From the NCBI GenBank assembly GCA_031275525.1, contig JAISOP010000221.1, positions 1 through 5,029 on the forward strand: a stretch of 5,029 nt of DNA, written 5' to 3'. Positions 1 through 5,029 of the stretch are shown here, in pieces. The position numbers and the translations under genes were made by a program. Source of the stretch: Tannerella sp. (GTDB lineage Bacteria > Bacteroidota > Bacteroidia > Bacteroidales > Tannerellaceae). The notes under the pieces were generated by a model. The model was not told the origin of the DNA and searched no databases. It worked only from the letters and a program-made list of their open reading frames with translations. Numbering within the stretch: position 1 is the stretch's first letter; every line of letters starts with the position of its first letter.

Positions 1-16
1 CAGGGCTGACGCATCT
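1..16 (+). repeat. Left terminal inverted repeat of the mini-IS
   Basis: CAGGGCTGACGCATCT is the exact reverse complement of 229-244 (AGATGCGTCAGCCCTG). Position 17 no longer pairs with 228, so the repeat is 16 bp. It starts at the first base of the window, so extension to the left cannot be excluded. Terminal repeats of this kind are the transposase binding and cleavage sites. Confidence 0.85.
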
Positions 17-32
17 AAATTTATTTTCAGTT

Positions 33-245
33 ATGCATAAACGAGCTATCTTTCCGCCCAAAAAGCATATGAAAAGTCCCCTGAGTTATTTTTCGGATTT
101 AACAGACCCTCGCGTTGCCCGTACTCGAGAGCATAGTTTGGAAGATATATTGTTTATCGCCATTGCTTCGATCATCTGCGGAGCAGAGAGTTGGTATGAG
201 ATGGAAGCGTTCGGCAAGGCCAAAGAGGAGATGCGTCAGCCCTGA
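33..245 (+). pseudogene. Truncated ISAs1-family transposase, N-terminal domain only
   Basis: The 70-codon frame contains YFSDLTDPRVARTREHSLED and FIAIASIICGAESWYEME, the typical N-terminal helical region of ISAs1-family transposases (the DDE_Tnp_1-associated domain). Intact members of the family are several hundred residues long and carry a DDE catalytic domain; none of that is present. Similarity ends at about residue 66 (K-E-E), where a tryptophan and the rest of the protein would normally follow. The last four residues come from the terminal repeat. The ATG at 69 (Met-13) is a more family-like start than the ATG at 33, because homologues usually begin a few residues before the Y-F-S-D-L motif. 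It is not expected to have transposase activity. Confidence 0.85.
229..244 (-). repeat. Right terminal inverted repeat of the mini-IS
   Basis: This is the perfect 16-bp inverted copy of 1-16. It directly follows the truncated transposase frame, which reads through the repeat (residues M-R-Q-P) and stops at TGA 243-245. The last base of that stop is the first flanking base, so the internal deletion joined the coding region precisely to the right end. Confidence 0.85.
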
Positions 246-392
246 TTCGCGGACCAATTTTTCTTTTTCTGCGGAGCGAAGCGTAGCATTTAGGGTTTTT
301 AGAGGTTCCCATATATGTTCCGGCGATTTGTTCTGACGAAAACAAGATGAGCGAATGGCGCAGACGGCGCCGGAAGGAAGAGATATTTGTCA

Positions 393-439
393 ACGTGAGC
401 GGAGGAAACGGAAAGGCTTCCGTTCCCTCGAACTCACGT
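393..439 (-). terminator. Long imperfect hairpin downstream of galK, candidate operon 3' end
   Basis: Positions 393-399 pair with 433-439, 402-405 with 426-429, and 407-413 with 418-424. This gives 18 base pairs around a 4-nt loop (414-417), interrupted by a small internal loop (400-401 against 430-432) and one A/C mismatch. It begins about 40 nt after the galK stop on the minus strand, where an operon terminator would be expected. No U-tract follows in the leftward transcript (the next bases are TGACAAATATCT), so it may instead be an mRNA 3'-stabilising hairpin or a dispersed palindromic element. The structure is seen in the sequence; the role is inferred. The remaining 245-392 stretch holds only a 5-bp GC hairpin (357-371) and no convincing gene. 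Confidence 0.45.
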
Positions 440-479
440 CCCAACTCACATAATGGCAAAACTAAATGAGAGTTTATCG

Positions 480-1619
480 CTAATCGCTCACCTTTCGCGA
501 ACCGTCGCTGATGACGACGTCATAGACTTTCGGCGAGCGGTTGAATTTCGCCTTGTACGCTTCCCTGGCCTTGAGGATAAAGGCGTCGTACAATTCCTCC
601 TTCACCAGGTTGATGGTGCATCCGCCGAAGCCGCCGCCCATCACGCGCGAACCGGTCACGCCGCATTCCCCGGCCAGGTCGTTCAGGAAATCCAGTTCTT
701 CGCAACTGACCTCGTAGAGTTTACTCATGCCGTGGTGCGTCTCATACATTTTCCGGCCTACGGTCTCGTAATCGCCCTTCACCAGGGCGTCGCAAACATC
801 CAGTACGCGCTGTTTCTCGCCGATCACGTATTCGGCGCGTTTGTAATCCTCTTCGCCGATTTCGCCCCGGATGCTTTCCAACTGTTCGAGCGTGACGTCG
901 CGCAGGAATTCCGCGTCCAGCCGGCGGGCCACCCGCTCGCACGACTCGCGGCGCTTGTTATAGGCCGACGACGCCAGTTCGTGCTTGACGACCGTATCCA
1001 GCAACACCAACTTGTAACCCCGCGGGTCGAAGGGAAAATATTCGTATTCCAGCGAACGGCAGTCCAGCCGGATCAGGTTGCCCTGTTTTCCGAAAAGGGA
1101 AGCAAATTGATCCATGATGCCGCATTTCACGCCGCAGTAGTTGTGTTCGGTGGCCTGGCCGATCCGGGCGAGTTCGAATTTGTCGATGTTCAGGCCGTAC
1201 AGGTCGTTGAGCGCAAAGGCAAACGTGCTTTCCAGCGCGGCCGACGACGACATGCCGGCGCCCAACGGCACATCGCCCGCAAAGGCGGTGTTGAAACCCT
1301 CTATCCGTCCGCCCCGCTTGATGATTTCGCGGCAAACGCCGAAAATATATCTCGCCCAACTGGTACGCGGCGCGTCTTCCTCGTTCAGGCCGAATTCCAC
1401 GTAATCCTTCATGTCGATGGCATATACGCGGACTTTCTTTTTCCCGTTCGGCTTGATTTCGGCCATGATGCCCTTGTCGATGGCGCCGGGGAAGACAAAT
1501 CCGCCGTTATAGTCCGTATGCTCGCCGATCAGGTTGATTCGTCCGGGCGAGGCGTAGATCGTCCCGGTAGTGCCGTCAAAATGTTTGATAAAACGACTTC
1601 TTACATGTTCTGTATCCAT
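480..1619 (-). CDS. galK: Galactokinase
   Basis: A cytoplasmic GHMP-family kinase that phosphorylates alpha-D-galactose at C1 with ATP, the first committed step of the Leloir pathway. All three family motifs are present. The galactokinase signature G-R-I-N-L-I-G-E-H-T-D-Y-N is at about residues 26-38, including Arg-27, Glu-33, His-34 and Asp-36. The ATP-binding glycine/serine loop P-L-G-A-G-M-S-S-S-A-A-L is at about 118-129. The C-terminal motif M-G-G-G-F-G-G-C is at about 327-334. By family alignment the catalytic base is Asp-170 in G-I-M-D-Q-F, with Arg-27 as its partner. At 379 residues the protein is close to the usual 380-390. The start is the only Met close to the expected N-terminus, and no Shine-Dalgarno sequence precedes it, as is common in Bacteroidetes. 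It is the last gene of the operon, 65 nt behind the transporter. No frameshift or missing key residue is seen. Confidence 0.97.
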   Translation of the reverse strand: MDTEHVRSRFIKHFDGTTGTIYASPGRINLIGEHTDYNGGFVFPGAIDKGIMAEIKPNGKKKVRVYAIDMKDYVEFGLNEEDAPRTSWARYIFGVCREIIKRGGRIEGFNTAFAGDVPLGAGMSSSAALESTFAFALNDLYGLNIDKFELARIGQATEHNYCGVKCGIMDQFASLFGKQGNLIRLDCRSLEYEYFPFDPRGYKLVLLDTVVKHELASSAYNKRRESCERVARRLDAEFLRDVTLEQLESIRGEIGEEDYKRAEYVIGEKQRVLDVCDALVKGDYETVGRKMYETHHGMSKLYEVSCEELDFLNDLAGECGVTGSRVMGGGFGGCTINLVKEELYDAFILKAREAYKAKFNRSPKVYDVVISDGSRKVSD

Positions 1620-1646
1620 AGTTCTGAATTAGTTGTATGATAAGTA

Positions 1647-1680
1647 GGAAGCCCTTTTCCCGGGGGGGAGAAGGGCTTCC
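1647..1680 (-). other. Strong intercistronic hairpin between the sugar transporter gene and galK
   Basis: Positions 1647-1661 face 1666-1680 in a 15-step stem with a 4-nt loop of G on the plus strand. Fourteen steps are Watson-Crick; the step 1657/1670 is T/G on the plus strand and therefore an A/C mismatch in the leftward mRNA. The stem begins 4 nt after the transporter stop and ends 27 nt before the galK ATG. No U-run follows. Intercistronic stems of this type can protect the upstream message from 3' exonucleases, or terminate part of the transcripts and so lower galK relative to the genes before it. The structure is read directly; the role is inferred. Confidence 0.7.
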
Positions 1681-1684
1681 GGAT

Positions 1685-2968
1685 TTAATCTACGGCAATG
1701 TCTCTGTTCACGTTTTTGCTGCCGATCAGCGCATAGTACAAGAGGTATGCCAGGCCTGCAAAAATGACCCAGTAGCTGGCCAGGTAACCGGCGATGTCCG
1801 CCACCCAGTTCTGTATAAAGGGAAGAATGCCCCCGCCGCAAACCAGTACCATGAAGATACCCGAAGCGGCTGCCAGGTATTTGCCCAGTCCTTCCACCGC
1901 CAGATTGAAAATGCCGCCCCACATCACGGAGGTACAAATCCCGACAAGCACCAGGAACATGGCGCTGATGGGGACTTCGGTGACGCCGAAGGAAAGATTG
2001 CCCGTGGCGCCGGTTTGAAATACCGGCAGGGATACTTTCAGCGAAAGCGGGGAGAAAATGGCGGCAATAACCAGTATCAAACCCGTCAGGGAAACGACGG
2101 AGAGCATGAGTTTGCTGGATACCTTGCCGCCGACGGAGGCTCCTACCAGACGACCGATCAGCATCAGGAACCAGTAGGTTCCGGCTACAAATCCGGCCGT
2201 GGTTGCATCCAGTCCGCCCGCATTGGGATCGCAGAGGAACAGGTTCATCGTGCCCGGAGTACCTACTTCCACACCGACATAGACGAAGATGGCGACGGCG
2301 CCCAGGATGAAATGCCGGAACGACAGCGCTCCCTTGATCAGACCGCCCAGCGGTTCCGTACTCCGTGACTGGTTGGGTTCGGGGATGGATACGATGCTCA
2401 ACACAATAAACACGAGTGCAAATATGCCCAGGGCGATATACATGACGGGATATACGTCCGTAATGTTGGCTTTGGTTACTTCGCCCACCAACGCTCCGAC
2501 CAGTATCGGCACCAGCGTTCCGCAGAGCGAATTGAACGAGCCGCCCACCTGGATCAGCTGGTTCCCCTTGTTGCCGCCGCCGCCCAGCGTATTCAGCATG
2601 GGGTTGACGACCGTATTCAGGAGGCACATCGAAAATCCGGCGACAAATGCGCCCAGCAAGTAAATCGCAAAACTGGCGGCATGTCCCGACAGATACTGGA
2701 TGCCCACTCCGATAAACCCGATCGCTACGGCCACCAGCGCCGTTTTCCTGTATCCGACTTTCTGCAGCAGCAGGCCGCCGGGGATTCCCATCACGGCGTA
2801 TGCAATGAAATTGGCCAGATTGCCCAGCATACCCATGGCATTGGTAACGCCAAACTGATTCTTCAATACAACGCCCATAGGCGCCGCAAGGTTGGTGACA
2901 AATGAGATCATCCCGAACAGGAAGATCATCATAATGATTGGCAGCATGTAATTCTTTTTTGTTTCCAT
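1685..2968 (-). CDS. Glucose/galactose:H+ symporter, FHS family (MFS)
   Basis: An inner-membrane major facilitator protein of 427 residues that resembles the fucose-galactose-glucose:H+ symporter family (FucP/GluP type). About twelve hydrophobic segments can be placed near residues 9-30, 46-67, 76-94, 98-119, 140-163, 173-194, 219-241, 258-277, 285-306, 333-352, 368-389 and 396-415. A motif-A-like loop, G-G-L-L-L-Q-K-V-G-Y-R-K (64-75), follows helix 2. Other family-like stretches are N-T-V-V-N-P-M-L-N (118-126) and the glycine-rich V-C-G-G-G-I-L-P (376-383). There is no cleavable signal peptide. The gene lies between galM and galK, so galactose (and perhaps glucose) is the likely substrate; substrate preference is inferred from context. 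The ATG at 2966-2968 is preceded by a purine-rich AAAGAAGACAAT, not a clear Shine-Dalgarno sequence. The gap to galM is 40 nt, consistent with co-transcription. Confidence 0.93.
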   Translation of the reverse strand: METKKNYMLPIIMMIFLFGMISFVTNLAAPMGVVLKNQFGVTNAMGMLGNLANFIAYAVMGIPGGLLLQKVGYRKTALVAVAIGFIGVGIQYLSGHAASFAIYLLGAFVAGFSMCLLNTVVNPMLNTLGGGGNKGNQLIQVGGSFNSLCGTLVPILVGALVGEVTKANITDVYPVMYIALGIFALVFIVLSIVSIPEPNQSRSTEPLGGLIKGALSFRHFILGAVAIFVYVGVEVGTPGTMNLFLCDPNAGGLDATTAGFVAGTYWFLMLIGRLVGASVGGKVSSKLMLSVVSLTGLILVIAAIFSPLSLKVSLPVFQTGATGNLSFGVTEVPISAMFLVLVGICTSVMWGGIFNLAVEGLGKYLAAASGIFMVLVCGGGILPFIQNWVADIAGYLASYWVIFAGLAYLLYYALIGSKNVNRDIAVD

Positions 2969-3008
2969 ATTGTCTTCTTTTGTTAGTTAAAAATATTATT
3001 TAGGTTCG

Positions 3009-4091
3009 TTATTCGATTGAAAACTTGTATGCGGTCCGGCTTTCGAACGCTTCGCCGGGGCGGAGCACGACGCCGGGATAGTCCGGCCGGTTGGGGCTGT
3101 CCGGGAAGTGTTGCGTTTCAAAGCAAAGCGCGGATTGTCGCGGGTAGCGCCGGCCGCTTTTCCCCGTCAGGTTGCCGGTCATCCAGTTGCCGGTATAGAG
3201 TTGCACGCCCGGTTCGGTTGTGAATACGTCCATGACGATTCCCGTCTTGGGAGAACTGCAACGCGCGGCAAACGCCCATTCACCGGCTTCTTTTTTGTTT
3301 ATTATAAAGGTATGGTCGTAGCCGCGTCCGATAACCAGGGGTTTGAAGTCGGCGTTGATGCGTTCGCCCACTTCGTGCGCCGTGCGAAAATCCATCGGCG
3401 TACCTTCCACCTTCTCCGGCGGGCCGAGCGGGATCGACGTTTCATCGGTCGGGAGGTAATAATCCGCGTTGAGGATCAGTTGATGGTTGCCGACGGACGG
3501 GTCACCCGCGCCGGAGAGGTTGAAGTAGGAATGATTCGTCAGGTTCAGTACGGTTGGCTTGTCGGTAGTCGCATGATAGTCGATAATGACTTCGTCGTCG
3601 TCCGTCAGGGTATAGGTAACGGTCGTCGCCAGCGTGCCGGGAAACCCTTCTTCGCCGTCGATCGAAAGGTATGTCAATTCGATGGAGCGGTCGTCCACCC
3701 GTTTGACCTCCCATACCACCGCATTGAATCCGGTGATTCCGCCGTGCAGGCTGTTCGGGCCGTTGTTGGCGGCCAGCTTATACATCGTGCCGTCCAGCGT
3801 GAAACGGGCGTTGGCGATGCGGTTGGCATACCGTCCGCAGATGGCGCCGAAATACGGCTCCTCCGAAGTCAGATAATCGTCGATGGAATCGTGACCGGTG
3901 ACGACGTCCGTCCACTTGCCCGTTCGGTCGGGGACCGTCAGCGAAACTATTTTTGCACCGTAATTTGTAACCGTCAGTTCGGAACCGGTTCTGTTTTTTA
4001 ATATATAAAGCGCTGTTTCTTTTCCGTTTATTGCTTTGCGGAAACTTTCCACGCACACACTCGAAAGCGTAAGTTCATTATTCATACTCAT
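3009..4091 (-). CDS. galM: Aldose 1-epimerase (galactose mutarotase)
   Basis: Interconverts the alpha and beta anomers of D-galactose (and glucose), supplying the alpha anomer that galactokinase needs. Family landmarks are N-Y-G-A-K-I-V-S-L (43-51), G-R-Y-A-N-R-I (86-92, with the conserved Arg-91), N-S-L-H-G-G (113-118, His-116), L-T-N-H-S-Y-F-N-L (184-192, His-187), G-Y-D-H (257-260, Asp-259) and C-F-E-T-Q-H-F-P-D-S-P-N (323-334, with Glu-325 as the predicted catalytic base and His-187 as the acid). At 360 residues it is of normal length. No signal peptide is seen, so the protein is predicted to be cytoplasmic, unlike some Bacteroidetes mutarotases that are exported. Met-1 is preferred over Met-3 because an AGGA lies 5 nt before it. 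It is the first gene of the operon. Confidence 0.96.
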   Translation of the reverse strand: MSMNNELTLSSVCVESFRKAINGKETALYILKNRTGSELTVTNYGAKIVSLTVPDRTGKWTDVVTGHDSIDDYLTSEEPYFGAICGRYANRIANARFTLDGTMYKLAANNGPNSLHGGITGFNAVVWEVKRVDDRSIELTYLSIDGEEGFPGTLATTVTYTLTDDDEVIIDYHATTDKPTVLNLTNHSYFNLSGAGDPSVGNHQLILNADYYLPTDETSIPLGPPEKVEGTPMDFRTAHEVGERINADFKPLVIGRGYDHTFIINKKEAGEWAFAARCSSPKTGIVMDVFTTEPGVQLYTGNWMTGNLTGKSGRRYPRQSALCFETQHFPDSPNRPDYPGVVLRPGEAFESRTAYKFSIE

Positions 4092-4096
4092 CTCTT

Positions 4097-4100
4097 TCCT
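4097..4100 (-). promoter_or_regulatory. Shine-Dalgarno-like site of galM
   Basis: The minus strand reads AGGAAAGAG directly before ATG. The AGGA lies 5 nt from the start at 4091 and 11 nt from the alternative Met-3 codon at 4085, which favours the first ATG. Such sites are not the rule in Bacteroidetes, so its contribution is uncertain. Confidence 0.45.
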
Positions 4101-4111
4101 GAAATTCGGCG

Positions 4112-4148
4112 TAAATGTAGCCTGCTTTTATTAATTAGCCGCATCAAA
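4112..4148 (-). promoter_or_regulatory. Possible Bacteroidetes-type promoter of the galM operon
   Basis: On the minus strand TACATTTA (4119 to 4112) matches the Bacteroides -7 consensus TAnnTTTG except for the last base. A TTTG (4148 to 4145) lies upstream and could be the -33 element. The 25-nt spacing between them is longer than I would expect, and the implied leader would be only about 15 nt. Treat as a tentative candidate. Confidence 0.3.
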
Positions 4149-4150
4149 AG

Positions 4151-4170
4151 AATATGTTATAAAGCATATT
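4151..4170. repeat. AT-rich dyad upstream of the galM operon, possible operator
   Basis: AATATG at 4151-4156 and CATATT at 4165-4170 are inverted copies separated by 8 nt. The dyad lies about 60 nt upstream of the galM start, next to the candidate -33 box, where a regulator could bind. The arms are short and AT-rich, so chance is quite possible, and no regulator gene is in the window. Confidence 0.25.
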
Positions 4171-4215
4171 TCTGCTTTTTGGGGGGGCATTCTTTAGGAG
4201 ACGCTGTGAATTTCT

Positions 4216-4422
4216 TCACTTGGTGACATCGCCTTGCAGGTTGTATTTTTCTACTATGTGCACCTGTATTGATTGGTTTTCAGGATAAATTTGATGTACG
4301 AGGTTGATTTCAGTGGAATATGCCACATTTCGTATGCCCTGTTTGGGAAAATAGCATAAACATACAAACGCATTTACGTTTTTTGTCCAGTTTGAGTGTC
4401 TGATTTTATTCACCTTTGTCAT
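4216..4422 (-). CDS. Doubtful small hypothetical protein (68 aa)
   Basis: A 68-codon frame on the same strand as the galactose operon, ending 124 nt before galM. I do not recognise the product. It is mildly basic, mixed hydrophilic, with a W-T-K-N-V-N-A-F-V-C-L-C-Y-F stretch near residues 12-25 but no signal peptide or clear domain. The amino-acid composition looks protein-like rather than random, and the frame stays open upstream of the ATG to a TGA near 4482, giving about 89 open codons. That upstream part has no obvious start and overlaps the beginning of the plus-strand lipoprotein gene. No Shine-Dalgarno site precedes the ATG. It could be a genuine small gene, the remnant of a longer one, or chance in an AT-rich spacer. 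Confidence 0.25.
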   Translation of the reverse strand: MTKVNKIRHSNWTKNVNAFVCLCYFPKQGIRNVAYSTEINLVHQIYPENQSIQVHIVEKYNLQGDVTK

Positions 4423-4463
4423 GTTATGTAAGGAGAAGATATTAGATATAAAAACAGATTTGT

Positions 4464-4892
4464 ATGCGTGAATATCATTTCACTTTATATGTGGTTGTCC
4501 ACATTTTGTTTTCGGCAGGTTTTTCAAGTTGTGACCTGCAGCAGGAGGATGGGAACACACAGGAGCGGATTGCCGGGAGATGGCAACTGGTTAAATGCGA
4601 GTATGCGGATGCCACGCACACTCCCTGCCTCCCGGAGGTAGAGGCCGACATTGAATTTGCCGTCACCGGTAAAACCCACCACTGTACCACGCCGACCCGT
4701 CGCTATCTATACCGGATGGATTCCGAATTTTTGTATCTCCTCAACCGGGATACGGGTCATCGGTGTTGCGTCAATCACGTTCAAATCTACAAATATCACC
4801 TGGAGGCAAACCGGCTTCGATTGCACGTATTCGGCGTCTTCCTGAAGTCCGCCGGCCGTCCGGTAAGCCTCGTTTACGAAAAAAAGCCATAG
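4464..4892 (+). CDS. Putative lipoprotein, possibly lipocalin-like (142 aa)
   Basis: The N-terminus is a lipoprotein-type signal: a short charged start, a hydrophobic core (about residues 6-20) and F-S-S-C with Cys-23 as the predicted lipidated residue. Phe at the -3 position is less usual than Leu. The mature part opens with a polar linker and then R-I-A-G-R-W-Q-L-V (35-43), a G-x-W start like that of small lipocalin-like beta-barrels in Bacteroidetes. The C-terminus V-S-L-V-Y-E-K-K fits a last beta strand. Apart from Cys-23 there are Cys-45, 55, 74, 101 and 102 plus several His, so disulphides or metal binding are possible but unproven. ATG 4464 is the only good start, because an in-frame TAA lies at 4449. 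It is transcribed away from the galactose operon, and nothing ties it to galactose use. Function unknown. Confidence 0.7.
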   Translation: MREYHFTLYVVVHILFSAGFSSCDLQQEDGNTQERIAGRWQLVKCEYADATHTPCLPEVEADIEFAVTGKTHHCTTPTRRYLYRMDSEFLYLLNRDTGHRCCVNHVQIYKYHLEANRLRLHVFGVFLKSAGRPVSLVYEKKP

Positions 4893-4918
4893 AAGGGGGG
4901 GAGAATTTATACGACATG

Positions 4919-5029
4919 CGGCATGGATTTGTGCATGGGATCCGGCACAACTCGGTGCCGATGATCGGCACAACCCGGTGCCGATGATCGGCACAACCCG
5001 GTGCCGACGACCGGCACAACCCGGTGCCG
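4919..5029. repeat. Tandem 23-bp palindromic repeat array, four full units plus a degenerate one
   Basis: Units start at 4943, 4966, 4989 and 5012, an exact 23-bp period. Each 18-bp core is CGGCAC, a 6-nt centre (AACTCG in the first unit, AACCCG in the others) and GTGCCG, so the arms are perfect inverted repeats. The 5-nt spacers are ATGAT, ATGAT and ACGAC. The ATGAT spacers also make the junctions palindromic: GTGCCGAT-G-ATCGGCAC, with 8-bp arms around one base. A decayed unit (CGGCAT ... GTGCAT) can be placed at 4919-4942. The period is not a multiple of three, which argues against a coding repeat. The last unit ends at the last base of the window, so the true copy number is unknown. Lying just after the lipoprotein gene, the first hairpin could also act in transcript termination. 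Confidence 0.85.

Larger units (their letters stand above)
1..244 (+). mobile_element. Internally deleted ISAs1-family insertion sequence (MITE-like, 244 bp)
   Basis: The element is bounded by a perfect 16-bp inverted repeat at 1-16 and 229-244. Its outer ends begin CAGGG, which fits my recollection of ISAs1-family termini. Inside are a short leader and the start of an ISAs1-type transposase, which runs directly into the right repeat. A complete ISAs1 element is usually above 1 kb, so most of the transposase gene, including the whole catalytic region, is gone while both ends survive. Such an element could only move if a full-length relative supplied transposase in trans; that is inference. 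The left flank lies outside the window, so a target-site duplication cannot be checked. The right flank starts ATTCGCGGAC. The element sits downstream of the galactose operon and does not interrupt a recognisable gene. Confidence 0.8.
4092..4463. other. Divergent intergenic region between galM and the lipoprotein gene
   Basis: This 372-nt stretch is visibly richer in A and T than the flanking genes. Near galM it holds the tentative promoter, the dyad and a T5-G7 homopolymer run (4176-4187). Its middle holds only the doubtful minus-strand frame described separately. A weak 5-bp hairpin followed by six T (4366-4384) has no plus-strand gene before it. An AAGGAG at 4430-4435 lies 28 nt before the lipoprotein ATG, too far to serve it. 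CACCTTTG at 4411-4418, with TTTG at 4391-4394, loosely resembles a plus-strand -7/-33 pair. No tRNA, known riboswitch or other RNA gene was recognised. Confidence 0.6.

Noticed and set aside
172..459. 95-codon minus-strand frame running from the galK downstream region into the mini-IS
   Set aside because: It crosses the 393-439 hairpin and the right IS repeat, is rich in Arg and Ser, and has no recognisable domain. Better explained as chance.
453..1640. 395-codon plus-strand open frame covering all of galK in antisense
   Set aside because: It is the shadow of galK. The translation shows no recognisable motif, while the minus-strand frame carries all three galactokinase motifs. Long antisense frames are common opposite GC-rich codon usage.
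1629..2627. 332-codon minus-strand frame overlapping the transporter
   Set aside because: Out-of-frame shadow of the symporter, very rich in Arg, Gly, His and Pro, with no membrane helices, and it runs into the intercistronic hairpin.
3108..4001. 297-codon plus-strand frame opposite galM
   Set aside because: Antisense shadow. galM contains every expected catalytic residue on the minus strand.
4366..4384. Plus-strand intrinsic terminator (5-bp stem followed by six T)
   Set aside because: The stem is too weak and there is no plus-strand gene upstream that it could end.
4707..5019. Overlapping frames (both strands) through the 23-bp repeats
   Set aside because: A 23-bp period shifts frame each unit, so no repeated peptide is encoded, and these frames overlap the better-supported lipoprotein gene.
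4943..5029. CRISPR array
   Set aside because: The regular period is 23 bp with only 5-nt, nearly identical spacers. There are no unique spacers of about 30 nt and no cas genes.

Overview
The window looks like chromosomal DNA from a member of the Bacteroidales (Bacteroides/Parabacteroides/Tannerella-like). The basis is the galactose gene order, a FHS-type sugar symporter next to galK, largely SD-poor starts and a Bacteroidetes-style small lipoprotein. The genus cannot be fixed from the sequence.

Left end (1-245): a 244-bp, internally deleted ISAs1-family insertion sequence. A perfect 16-bp terminal inverted repeat occupies 1-16 and 229-244. Between the arms lie only the transposase start and its N-terminal domain, which runs straight into the right repeat. 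It is a MITE-like relic with no catalytic domain.

Middle (393-4091, all on the minus strand): a galactose-use operon in the transcription order galM (aldose 1-epimerase), a 12-helix FHS-family glucose/galactose:H+ symporter, then galK (galactokinase). The symporter imports the sugar, GalM converts beta- to alpha-D-galactose, and GalK makes galactose-1-phosphate for the Leloir pathway. galT and galE are not in the window. The gaps are short: 40 nt between galM and the transporter, 65 nt between the transporter and galK. The second gap holds a strong 15-step hairpin right after the transporter stop. A long imperfect hairpin (393-439) lies about 40 nt beyond the galK stop and is the best candidate for the operon's 3' end. 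No U-tract follows either hairpin.

Right part (4092-5029): an AT-richer, mostly non-coding stretch upstream of galM contains a possible Bacteroidetes-type promoter, a small dyad, a G7 tract and one doubtful 68-codon reading frame. A divergent plus-strand gene (4464-4892) encodes a 142-residue putative lipoprotein that may be lipocalin-like and has several Cys and His residues. The window ends in a tandem array of 23-bp units (4943-5029), each unit a perfect 6-bp-arm palindrome. The array reaches the last base and probably continues beyond it.

The core is ordinary sugar metabolism. The unusual parts are the mini-IS, the palindromic 23-bp array, the hairpins and the intergenic G7 tracts. I see no convincing evidence of a wholly new multi-gene system.
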